Made by a program: the position numbers and the translations under genes. The notes beneath the pieces were generated by a model. The model did not search any database and had not been told where the DNA came from. It saw only the letters and a program-made list of their open reading frames with translations. Positions 1 to 11,752 of a stretch of DNA of 64,000 nucleotides are shown one piece after another. Position 1 is the stretch's first letter. Every line of letters begins with the position of its first letter. This DNA is from Diprion similis (taxonomy: Eukaryota; Arthropoda; Insecta; Hymenoptera; Diprionidae), in the NCBI RefSeq assembly GCF_021155765.1, contig NC_060114.1, positions 19,574,501-19,638,500 on the forward strand, read 5' to 3'.

Positions 1-1283
1 GGCTAACCCCTTTGGATTTTTTCAGTCAAAATTTGGCCGATTTCAAAAAGTATTAAAAGTGACTTTGTCATGCACTATATCGACGTAATTTTGCGAGAGG
101 AATCGACTGCACGCAGTCCGAATACGCTGCGAGCAACGTATCAAGAGTTACGGCCAAAAAATGAAAAATTTTCTTTGTAATTCCTCTGCTGTTGGTCTCA
201 CGATATTTTCAATGTCTTTTTCGCATTCCTGAGGGTCAAATTAGTCGGAAAAGGGTCCTGCAAAACGATTCCCAGACGAAAAGTTTTGGAGCTATAAAAA
301 TCGCAAAAAAGCAAGGCTAACCCCTTTGGATTTTTTCAGTCAAAATTTGGCCGATTTCAAAAAGTATTAAAAGTGACTTTGTCATGCACTATATCGACGT
401 AATTTTGCGAGAGGAATCGACTGCACGCAGTCCGAATACGCTGCGAGCAACGTATCAAGAGTTACGGCCAAAAAATGAAAAATTTTCTTTGTAATTTCTC
501 TGCTGTTGGTCTCACGATATTTTCGATGTCTTTTTCGCATTCCTGAGGGTCAAATTAGTCGGAAAAGGGTCCTGCAAAACGATTCCCAGACGAAAAGTTT
601 TGGAGCTCCAAAAATCGCAAAAAAGCAAGGCTAACCCCTTTGGATTTTTTCAGTCAAAATTTGGCCGATTTCAAAAAGTATTAAAAGTGACTTTGTCATG
701 CACTATATCGACGTAATTTTGCGAGAGGAATCGACTGCACGCAGTCCGAATACGCTGCGAGCAACGTATCAAGAGTTACGGCCAAAAAATGAAAAATTTT
801 CTTTGTAATTCCTCTGCTGTTGGTCTCACGATATTTTCGATGTCTTTTTCGCATTCCTGAGGGTCAAATTAGTCGGAAAAGGGTCCTGCAAAACGATTCC
901 CAGACGAAAAGTTTTGGAGCTCCAAAAATCGCAAAAAAGCAAGGCTTACCCCTTTGGATTTTTTCAGTCAAAATTTGGCCGATTTCAAAAAGTATTAAAA
1001 GTGACTTTGTGATGCACTATATCGACGTAATTTTGCGAGAGGAATCGACTGCGCGCAGTCCGAATACGCTGCGAGCAACGTATCAAGAGTTACGGCCAAA
1101 AACTGAAAATTTTTTTTTGTAATTCCTCTGCTGTTGGTCTCACGATATTTTCGATGTCTTTTTCGCATTCCTGAGGGTCAAATTAGTCGGAAAAGGGTCC
1201 TGCAAAACGATTCCCAGACGAAAAGTTTTGGAGCTATAAAAATCGCAAAAAAGCAAGGCTAACCCCTTTGGATTTTTTCAGTC

Positions 1284-1920
1284 TATTTATAACAGATTTC
1301 GGAAAATACTGGAATCGATTTGTTCATACCCTATTTCGACGTAATTTTGCGAAAGGATTTCATTGCGCACAGTCATGACACACTGCAAGCAATGAAACCG
1401 AACTCACCGCTGAAAAACATCAAATTTGCACTGGGTTTTCATAGAGATGGAGAACAAAAATTACAAACTCATAACTACAAAGTTTCAGTTTCCGTTTATT
1501 TATCATGTCTTAGTCATAGTACAAGTGATCAGGTGTCAGTGTATACTACTCTACCAAGTTTCTAAATAGTATGATATAATATCTTATTCTAATACATTGT
1601 ACTGATAATGATATATTATACCAAAAATTATTATAATATCATATAATATATTGGTGCTACTATTTCATGTAATCTGGATTAAAATCAATCATAAATAAAT
1701 TTCTCCGTATTTTCTGCGTATCTTCTCAGCTATTGGTCCTATTATTTTTTGAATGCCTTCCTCACAATCCATAGGATTCAATTAGCATAGAATTAAAGAG
1801 TCGTTTGAGTCGATTCCGAAACGGCAAGTCTTTCGCTCGGAAAAGAACGAAGGCTGACCCCTTTGGATTTTTTCAGTCGAAATTCGGCCGATTATGAGAA
1901 ATATTTAGAGTAACTTCGAG
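1284..1920. repeat. Diverged satellite block, copy 1
   Basis: Homology to the ordinary monomer breaks after 'ttttttcagtc' and returns fully at 'gatgcactatatcgacg'. The two flanks are still recognisable as decayed monomers: 'cctatttcgacgtaattttg' near 1330, and 'agctattggtcct' near 1728 followed by 'gctgacccctttgg' near 1852. The middle (about 1400-1690) is unlike the monomer and includes an AT-rich, partly self-complementary stretch at 1565-1660. An 81-codon open frame (1320-1565) is present in every copy. Copy 1 reads 'aatcaatcataaat' near 1684 and 'attattttttgaat' near 1740, both shared with copy 4. Confidence 0.9.
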
Positions 1921-4076
1921 ATGCACTATATCGACGTAATTTTGCGAGAGGAATCGACTGCGCACAGTCCGAATACGCTGCGAGCAACGTATCAAGAGTT
2001 ACGACCAAAAAATGAAAAATTTTCTTTGTAATTCCTCTGCTGTTGGTCTCAAGATATTTTCGATGTCTTTTTCGCATTCCTGAGGGTCAAATTAGTCGGA
2101 AAAGGGTCCTGCAAAACGATTCCCAGACGAAAAGTTTTGGAGCTCCAAAAATCGCAGAAAAGCAAGGCTTACCCCTTTGGATTTTTTCAGTCAAAATTTG
2201 GCCGATTTCAAAAAGTATTGAAAGTGACTTTGTGATGCACTATATCGACGTCATTTTGCGAGAGGAATCGACTGCGCACAGTCCGAATACGCTGCGAGCA
2301 ACGTATCAAGAGTTACGGCCAAAAAATGGAAAATTTTCTTTGTAATTTCTCTGCTGTTGGTCTCACGATATTTTCGATGTCTTTTTCGCATTCCTGAGGG
2401 TCAAATTAGTCGAAAAAGGGTCCTGCAAAACGATTCCCAGACGAAAAGTTTTGGAGCTCCAAAAATCGCAAAAAAGCAAGGCTAACCCCTTTGGATTTTT
2501 TCAGTCAAAATTTGGCCGATTTCAAAAAGTATTAAAAGTGACTTTGTCATGCACTATATCGACGTAATTTTGCGAGAGGAATCGACTGCACGCAGTCCGA
2601 ATACGCTGCGAGCAACGTATCAAGAGTTACGGCCAAAAAATGAAAAATTTTCTTTGTAATTTCTCTGCTGTTGGTCTCACGATATTTTCGATGTCTTTTT
2701 CGCATTCCTGAGGGTCAAATTAGTCGGAAAAGGGTCCTGCAAAACGATTCCCAGACGTAAAGTTTTGGAGCTCCAAAAATCGCAAAAAAGCAAGGCTAAC
2801 CCCTTTGGATTTTTTCAGTCAAAATTTGGCCGATTTCAAAAAGTATTAAAAGTGACTTTGTCATGCACCATATCGACGTAATTTTGCGAGAGGAATCGAC
2901 TGCACGCAGTCCGAATACGCTGCGAGCAACGTATCAAGAGTTACGGCCAAAAAATGAAAAATTTTCTTTGTAATTTCTCTGCTGTTGGTCTCACGATATT
3001 TTCGATGTCTTTTTCGCATTCCTGAGGGTCAAATTAGTCGGAAAAGGGTCCTGCAAAACGATTCCCAGACGAAAAGTTTTGGAGCTATAAAAATCGCAAA
3101 AAAGCAAGGCTAACCCCTTTGGATTTTTTCAGTCAAAATTTGGCCGATTTCAAAAAGTATTAAAAGTGACTTTGTCATGCACTATATCGACGTAATTTTG
3201 CGAGAGGAATCGACTGCACGCAGTCCGAATACGCTGCGAGCAACGTATCAAGAGTTACGGCCAAAAAATGAAAAATTTTCTTTGTAATTTCTCTGCTGTT
3301 GGTCTCACGATATTTTCGATGTCTTTTTCGCATTCCTGAGGGTCAAATTAGTCGGAAAAGGGTCCTGCAAAACGATTCCCAGACGAAAAGTTTTGGAGCT
3401 CCAAAAATCGCAAAAAAGCAAGGCTAACCCCTTTGGATTTTTTCAGTCAAAATTTGGCCGATTTCAAAAAGTATTAAAAGTGACTTTGTCATGCACTATA
3501 TCGACGTAATTTTGCGAGAGGAATCGACTGCACGCAGTCCGAATACGCTGCGAGCAACGTATCAAGAGTTACGGCCAAAAAATGAAAAATTTTCTTTGTA
3601 ATTCCTCTGCTGTTGGTCTCACGATATTTTCGATGTCTTTTTCGCATTCCTGAGGGTCAAATTAGTCGGAAAAGGGTCCTGCAAAACGATTCCCAGACGA
3701 AAAGTTTTGGAGCTCCAAAAATCGCAAAAAAGCAAGGCTTACCCCTTTGGATTTTTTCAGTCAAAATTTGGCCGATTTCAAAAAGTATTAAAAGTGACTT
3801 TGTGATGCACTATATCGACGTAATTTTGCGAGAGGAATCGACTGCGCGCAGTCCGAATACGCTGCGAGCAACGTATCAAGAGTTACGGCCAAAAACTGAA
3901 AATTTTTTTTTGTAATTCCTCTGCTGTTGGTCTCACGATATTTTCGATGTCTTTTTCGCATTCCTGAGGGTCAAATTAGTCGGAAAAGGGTCCTGCAAAA
4001 CGATTCCCAGACGAAAAGTTTTGGAGCTATAAAAATCGCAAAAAAGCAAGGCTAACCCCTTTGGATTTTTTCAGTC

Positions 4077-4713
4077 TATTTATAACAGATTTCGGAAAAT
4101 ACTGGAATCGATTTGTTCATACCCTATTTCGACGTAATTTTGCGAAAGGATTTCATTGCGCACAGTCATGACACACTGCAAGCAATGAAACCGAACTCAC
4201 CGCTGAAAAACATCAAATTTGCACTGGGTTTTCATAGAGATGGAGAACAAAAATTACAAACTCATAACTACAAAGTTTCAGTTTCCGTTTATTTATCATG
4301 TCTTAGTCATAGTACAAGTGATCAGGTGTCAGTGTATACTACTCTACCAAGTTTCTAAATAGTATGATATAATATCTTATTCTAATACATTGTACTGATA
4401 ATGATATATTATACCAAAAATTATTATAATATCATATAATATATTGGTGCTACTATTTCATGTAATCTGGATTAAAATGAATAATAAATAAATTTCTCCG
4501 TATTTTCTGCGTATCTTCTCAGCTATTGGTCCTATTATTCTTTGAATGCCTTCCTCACAATCCATAGGATTCAATTAGCATAGAATTAAAGAGTCGTTTG
4601 AGTCGATTCCGAAACGGCAAGTCTTTCGCTCGGAAAAGAACGAAGGCTGACCCCTTTGGATTTTTTCAGTCGAAATTCGGCCGATTATGAGAAATATTTA
4701 GAGTAACTTCGAG
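4077..4713. repeat. Diverged satellite block, copy 2
   Basis: This is the same block exactly 2793 bp after copy 1. It reads 'aatgaataataaat' and 'attattctttgaat' where copies 1 and 4 differ, and so groups with copy 3. Confidence 0.9.
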
Positions 4714-6869
4714 ATGCACTATATCGACGTAATTTTGCGAGAGGAATCGACTGCGCACAGTCCGAATACGCTGCGAGCAACGTATCAAGAGTTACGACCA
4801 AAAAATGAAAAATTTTCTTTGTAATTCCTCTGCTGTTGGTCTCAAGATATTTTCGATGTCTTTTTCGCATTCCTGAGGGTCAAATTAGTCGGAAAAGGGT
4901 CCTGCAAAACGATTCCCAGACGAAAAGTTTTGGAGCTCCAAAAATCGCAGAAAAGCAAGGCTTACCCCTTTGGATTTTTTCAGTCAAAATTTGGCCGATT
5001 TCAAAAAGTATTGAAAGTGACTTTGTGATGCACTATATCGACGTCATTTTGCGAGAGGAATCGACTGCGCACAGTCCGAATACGCTGCGAGCAACGTATC
5101 AAGAGTTACGGCCAAAAAATGGAAAATTTTCTTTGTAATTTCTCTGCTGTTGGTCTCACGATATTTTCGATGTCTTTTTCGCATTCCTGAGGGTCAAATT
5201 AGTCGAAAAAGGGTCCTGCAAAACGATTCCCAGACGAAAAGTTTTGGAGCTCCAAAAATCGCAAAAAAGCAAGGCTAACCCCTTTGGATTTTTTCAGTCA
5301 AAATTTGGCCGATTTCAAAAAGTATTAAAAGTGACTTTGTCATGCACTATATCGACGTAATTTTGCGAGAGGAATCGACTGCACGCAGTCCGAATACGCT
5401 GCGAGCAACGTATCAAGAGTTACGGCCAAAAAATGAAAAATTTTCTTTGTAATTCCTCTGCTGTTGGTCTCACGATATTTTCAATGTCTTTTTCGCATTC
5501 CTGAGGGTCAAATTAGTCGGAAAAGGGTCCTGCAAAACGATTCCCAGACGAAAAGTTTTGGAGCTATAAAAATCGCAAAAAAGCAAGGCTAACCCCTTTG
5601 GATTTTTTCAGTCAAAATTTGGCCGATTTCAAAAAGTATTAAAAGTGACTTTGTCATGCACTATATCGACGTAATTTTGCGAGAGGAATCGACTGCACGC
5701 AGTCCGAATACGCTGCGAGCAACGTATCAAGAGTTACGGCCAAAAAATGAAAAATTTTCTTTGTAATTTCTCTGCTGTTGGTCTCACGATATTTTCGATG
5801 TCTTTTTCGCATTCCTGAGGGTCAAATTAGTCGGAAAAGGGTCCTGCAAAACGATTCCCAGACGAAAAGTTTTGGAGCTATAAAAATCGCAAAAAAGCAA
5901 GGCTAACCCCTTTGGATTTTTTCAGTCAAAATTTGGCCGATTTCAAAAAGTATTAAAAGTGACTTTGTCATGCACTATATCGACGTAATTTTGCGAGAGG
6001 AATCGACTGCACGCAGTCCGAATACGCTGCGAGCAACGTATCAAGAGTTACGGCCAAAAAATGAAAAATTTTCTTTGTAATTTCTCTGCTGTTGGTCTCA
6101 CGATATTTTCGATGTCTTTTTCGCATTCCTGAGGGTCAAATTAGTCGGAAAAGGGTCCTGCAAAACGATTCCCAGACGAAAAGTTTTGGAGCTCCAAAAA
6201 TCGCAAAAAAGCAAGGCTAACCCCTTTGGATTTTTTCAGTCAAAATTTGGCCGATTTCAAAAAGTATTAAAAGTGACTTTGTCATGCACTATATCGACGT
6301 AATTTTGCGAGAGGAATCGACTGCACGCAGTCCGAATACGCTGCGAGCAACGTATCAAGAGTTACGGCCAAAAAATGAAAAATTTTCTTTGTAATTCCTC
6401 TGCTGTTGGTCTCACGATATTTTCGATGTCTTTTTCGCATTCCTGAGGGTCAAATTAGTCGGAAAAGGGTCCTGCAAAACGATTCCCAGACGAAAAGTTT
6501 TGGAGCTCCAAAAATCGCAAAAAAGCAAGGCTTACCCCTTTGGATTTTTTCAGTCAAAATTTGGCCGATTTCAAAAAGTATTAAAAGTGACTTTGTGATG
6601 CACTATATCGACGTAATTTTGCGAGAGGAATCGACTGCGCGCAGTCCGAATACGCTGCGAGCAACGTATCAAGAGTTACGGCCAAAAACTGAAAATTTTT
6701 TTTTGTAATTCCTCTGCTGTTGGTCTCACGATATTTTCGATGTCTTTTTCGCATTCCTGAGGGTCAAATTAGTCGGAAAAGGGTCCTGCAAAACGATTCC
6801 CAGACGAAAAGTTTTGGAGCTATAAAAATCGCAAAAAAGCAAGGCTAACCCCTTTGGATTTTTTCAGTC

Positions 6870-7506
6870 TATTTATAACAGATTTCGGAAAATACTGGAA
6901 TCGATTTGTTCATACCCTATTTCGACGTAATTTTGCGAAAGGATTTCATTGCGCACAGTCATGACACACTGCAAGCAATGAAACCGAACTCACCGCTGAA
7001 AAACATCAAATTTGCACTGGGTTTTCATAGAGATGGAGAACAAAAATTACAAACTCATAACTACAAAGTTTCAGTTTCCGTTTATTTATCATGTCTTAGT
7101 CATAGTACAAGTGATCAGGTGTCAGTGTATACTACTCTACCAAGTTTCTAAATAGTATGATATAATATCTTATTCTAATACATTGTACTGATAATGATAT
7201 ATTATACCAAAAATTATTATAATATCATATAATATATTGGTGCTACTATTTCATGTAATCTGGATTAAAATGAATAATAAATAAATTTCTCCGTATTTTC
7301 TGCGTATCTTCTCAGCTATTGGTCCTATTATTCTTTGAATGCCTTCCTCACAATCCATAGGATTCAATTAGCATAGAATTAAAGAGTCGTTTGAGTCGAT
7401 TCCGAAACGGCAAGTCTTTCGCTCGGAAAAGAACGAAGGCTGACCCCTTTGGATTTTTTCAGTCGAAATTCGGCCGATTATGAGAAATATTTAGAGTAAC
7501 TTCGAG
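6870..7506. repeat. Diverged satellite block, copy 3
   Basis: This copy lies 2793 bp after copy 2 and shares its two diagnostic variants. The monomer after it carries a private change (ttttgagagagg for ttttgcgagagg near 7527). Confidence 0.9.
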
Positions 7507-9034
7507 ATGCACTATATCGACGTAATTTTGAGAGAGGAATCGACTGCGCACAGTCCGAATACGCTGCGAGCAACGTATCAAGAGTTACGACCAAAAAATG
7601 AAAAATTTTCTTTGTAATTCCTCTGCTGTTGGTCTCACGATATTTTCGATGTCTTTTTCGCATTCCTGAGGGTCAAATTAGTCGGAAAAGGGTCCTGCAA
7701 AACGATTCCCAGACGAAAAGTTTTGGAGCTCCAAAAATCGCAAAAAAGCAAGGCTAACCCCTTTGGATTTTTTCAGTCAAAATTTGGCTGATTTCAAAAA
7801 GTATTAAAAGTGACTTTGTCATGCACTATATCGACGTAATTTTGCGAGAGGAATCGACTGCACGCAGTCCGAATACGCTGCGAGCAACGTATCAAGAGTT
7901 ACGGCCAAAAAATGAAAAATTTTCTTTGTAATTCCTCTGCTGTTGGGCTCACGATATTTTCGATGTCTTTTTCGCATTCCTGAGGGTCAAATTAGTCGGA
8001 AAAGGGTCCTGCAAAACGATTCCCAGACGAAAAGTTTTGGAGCTCCAAAAATCGCAAAAAAGCAAGGCTAACCCCTTTGGATTTTTTCAGTCAAAATTTG
8101 GCCGATTTCAAAAAGTATTAAAAGTGAATTTGTGATGCACTATATCGACGTAATTTTGCGAGAGGAATCGACTGCACGCAGTCCGAATACGCTGCGAGCA
8201 ACGTATCAAGAGTTACGGCCAAAAAATGAAAAATTTTCTTTGTAAATTCTGTGCTGTTGGTCTCACGATATTTTTGATGTCTTTTTCGCATTCCTGAGGG
8301 TCAAATTAGTCGGAAAAGGGTCCTGCAAAACGATTCCCAGACGAAAAGTTTTGGAGCTCCAAAAATCGCAAAAAAGCAAGGCTAACCCCTTTGGATTTTT
8401 TCAGTCAAAATTTGGCCGATTTCAAAAAGTATTAAAAGTGAATTTGTGATGCACTATATCGACGTAATTTTGCGAGAGGAATCGACTGCACGCAGTCCGA
8501 ATACGCTGCGAGCAACGTATCAAGAGTTACGGCCAAAAAATGAAAAATTTTCTTTGTAAATTCTGTGCTGTTGGTCTCACGATATTTTTGATGTCTTTTT
8601 CGCATTCCTGAGGGTCAAATTAGTCGGAAAAGGGTCCTGCAAAACGATTCCCAGACGAAAAGTTTTGGAGCTCCAAAAATCGCAAAAAAGCAAGGCTAAC
8701 CCCTTTGGATTTTTTCAGTCAAAATTTGGCCGATTTCAAAAAGTATTAAAAGTGACTTTGTCATGCACTATATCGACGTAATTTTGCGAGAGGAATCGAC
8801 TGCACGCAGTCCGAATACGCTGCGAGCAACGTATCAAGAGTTACGGCCAAAAAATGAAAAATTTTCTTTGTAATTCCTCTGCTGTTGGTCTCACGATATT
8901 TTTGATGTCTTTTTCGCATTCCTGAGGGTCAAATTAGTCGGAAAAGGGTCCTGCAAAACGATTCCCAGACGAAAAGTTTTGGAGCTATAAAAATCGCAAA
9001 AAAGCAAGGCTAACCCCTTTGGATTTTTTCAGTC

Positions 9035-9671
9035 TATTTATAACAGATTTCGGAAAATACTGGAATCGATTTGTTCATACCCTATTTCGACGTAATTTTG
9101 CGAAAGGATTTCATTGCGCACAGTCATGACACACTGCAAGCAATGAAACCGAACTCACCGCTGAAAAACATCAAATTTGCACTGGGTTTTCATAGAGATG
9201 GAGAACAAAAATTACAAACTCATAACTACAAAGTTTCAGTTTCCGTTTATTTATCATGTCTTAGTCATAGTACAAGTGATCAGGTGTCAGTGTATACTAC
9301 TCTACCAAGTTTCTAAATAGTATGATATAATATCTTATTCTAATACATTGTACTGATAATGATATATTATACCAAAAATTATTATAATATCATATAATAT
9401 ATTGGTGCTACTATTTCATGTAATCTGGATTAAAATCAATCATAAATAAATTTCTCCGTATTTTCTGCGTATCTTCTCAGCTATTGGTCCTATTATTTTT
9501 TGAATGCCTTCCTCACAATCCATAGGATTCAATTAGCATAGAATTAAAGAGTCGTTTGAGTCGATTCCGAAACGGCAAGTCTTTCGCTCGGAAAAGAACG
9601 AAGGCTGACCCCTTTGGATTTTTTCAGTCGAAATTCGGCCGATTATGAGAAATATTTAGAGTAACTTCGAG
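9035..9671. repeat. Diverged satellite block, copy 4
   Basis: This copy follows copy 3 by 2165 bp, which is 2793 minus two monomers (628 bp). Its diagnostic variants match copy 1 rather than the adjacent copy 3. Confidence 0.9.
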
Positions 9672-10990
9672 ATGCACTATATCGACGTAATTTTGCGAGA
9701 GGAATCGACTGCGCACAGTCCGAATACGCTGCGAGCAACGTATCAAGAGTTACGACCAAAAAATGAAAAATTTTCTTTGTAATTTCTCTGCTGTTGGTCT
9801 CACGATATTTTCGATGTCTTTTTCGCATTCCTGAGGGTCAAATTAGTCGGAAAAGGGTCCTGCAAAACGATTCCCAGACGAAAAGTTTTGGAGCTCCAAA
9901 AATCGCAAAAAAGCAAGGCTAACCCCTTTGGATTTTTTCAGTCAAAATTTGGCCGATTTCAAAAAGTATTAAAAGTGAATTTGTGATGCACTATATCGAC
10001 GTAATTTTGCGAGAGGAATCGACTGCACGCAGTCCGAATACGCTGCGAGCAACGTATCAAGAGTTACGGCCAAAAAATGAAAAATTTTCTTTGTAATATC
10101 TCTGCTGTTGGTCTCACGATATTTTCGATGTCTTTTTCGCATTCCTGAGGGTCAAATTAGTCGGAAAAGGGTCCTGCAAAACGATTCCCAGACGAAAAGT
10201 CTTGGAGCTCCAAAAATCGCAAAAAAGCAAGGCTAACCCCTTTGGATTTTTTCAGTCAAAATTTGGCCGATTTCAAAAAGTATTAAAAGTGAATTTGTGA
10301 TGCACTATATCGACGTAATTTTGCGAGAGGAATCGACTGCACGCAGTCCGAATACGCTGCGAGCAACGTATCAAGAGTTACGGCCAAAAAATGAAAAATT
10401 TTCTTTGTAATTTCTCTGCTGTTGGTCTTACGATATTTTCGATGTCTTTTTCGCATTCCTGAGGGTCAAATTAGTCGGAAAATGGTCCTGCAAAACGATT
10501 CCCAGACGAAAAGTTTTGGAGCTCCAAAAATCGCAAAAAAGCAAGGCTAACCCCTTTGGATTTTTTCAGTCAAAATTTGGCCGATTTCAAAAAGCATTAA
10601 AAGTGACTTCGTGATGCACTATATCGACGTAATTTTGCGAGAGGAATCGACTGCGCGCAGTCCGAATACCCTGCGAGCAACGTATCAAGAGTTACGGCCA
10701 AAAAATGAAAAATTTTCTCTGTAATTCCTCTGCTGTTGGTCTCACGATATTTTTGATGTCTTTCTCGCATTCCTGAGGGTACAATCAGTCGGAAAAGGGT
10801 CCTGCAAAACGATTCCCAGACGAAAAGTTTGGAGCCTCAAAAATCGCAAAAAAGGAAGGCTAACCCCTTTGGATTTTTTCAGTCAAAATTCGGCCGATTC
10901 CGAAAAATGGTTAAATTATTTCCTTTCTACACTGTATGGACGTAATTTTGCGAGAAGAATCGATCGCATGCAGTCCGAATACGCTATGAA

Positions 10991-11460
10991 CTACTTCGTC
11001 TCGCTTATTCATTTCATCAATACGTTCTCACTCTTCTAATCAACAATCTCAGAGTATAAATTTCTGCTAATAAAAATGACAATGAGATATATTGATGTAC
11101 TCACGTGGATTTCGACCACTGATTCCTCAGATTCAGACTCAATTACTTTACGAAGGGTCATAGAAACCGATTTTGAGAAAAAAAATTTTAGGCTCAAAAA
11201 GAAGGAAAGTTAACTACTGTAAATTTTTTAGTCATTCACTAGTAGAATATCGCCGTGTTTTCGCGAAAGAAAACTATTGATCGCAGTCCCATGTCGCATT
11301 TGATTAAGTTGAAAAATGTCACAGCAGAAATACGAATAAATGTGGTATGTTTGTGGCTCCTGATTTCACGATGTTCTGGATATATTTTTAGAATCATGAA
11401 AACCGAAAGGACATTAGTTTCCGTCGGTCAAGAAAATGCGTTGCGTACGGACAGTGTGGG
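10991..11460. repeat. Decayed satellite edge
   Basis: Past the last good monomer the sequence keeps faint monomer landmarks in the right order. Examples are 'gccgtgttttcgcgaaagaa' near 11251, corresponding to gacgtaattttgcgagaggaa, and then 'ctcctgatttcacgatgttc' near 11357, corresponding to the tggtctcacgatattttc segment. Identity is low and judged by eye. I see no gene here; the 71-codon frame at 11255-11470 looks like a chance frame. Confidence 0.6.
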
Positions 11461-11752
11461 TTCTCCGTAACGACCCGTATCCCACAGATATGCAATCAAT
11501 GTGGAACACGGGAGGGCGCCTGTCCACAGTTGAGCTACCTTGAGCGCAAGACTTTCGTGTCAGTTTTCGACAGGAGAGAACTTTTAGGTTAAGTATTCAG
11601 CAGACGAGGTTATGTTTGAATCAAAAGTAACGACGTATCGTCGCAAGGAGCTGGCGTTTCGGCCGGCTTAAGGGGCGAGGACCCGGGACTGGAATGTTTT
11701 GATAATCACTGAGCTGAGCTGTGCTGGATAAATTCTCGAGGAGGGGCTTGCG

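Larger units (their letters stand above)
1..10990. repeat. Satellite array, 314-bp monomers in a 2793-bp higher-order repeat
   Basis: The phrase 'ggctaacccctttggatttt' recurs at 1, 315, 629 and onward, giving a 314-bp monomer. Most monomers are nearly identical. Diverged blocks begin at about 1284, 4077, 6870 and 9035. The first two intervals are 2793 bp and the third is 2165 bp. A 2793-bp unit equals one 909-bp diverged segment plus six 314-bp monomers (1884 bp). The array runs off the left edge of the window, so its full size is unknown. Open frames of 61 to 100 codons repeat with it but shift with the monomers, have no family match I recognise, and look like by-products. The repeat is consistent with pericentromeric, subtelomeric or interstitial heterochromatin; that location is inference. 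Confidence 0.97.

Noticed and set aside
820..10000. Repeated 100-, 81- and 61-codon open frames in the first 10 kb
   Set aside because: They recur only because the satellite monomer recurs, have no family signature, and occur on both strands.
1..10990. CRISPR-like regular spacing
   Set aside because: The repeats are contiguous 314-bp satellite monomers without unique spacers, in a eukaryotic genome.
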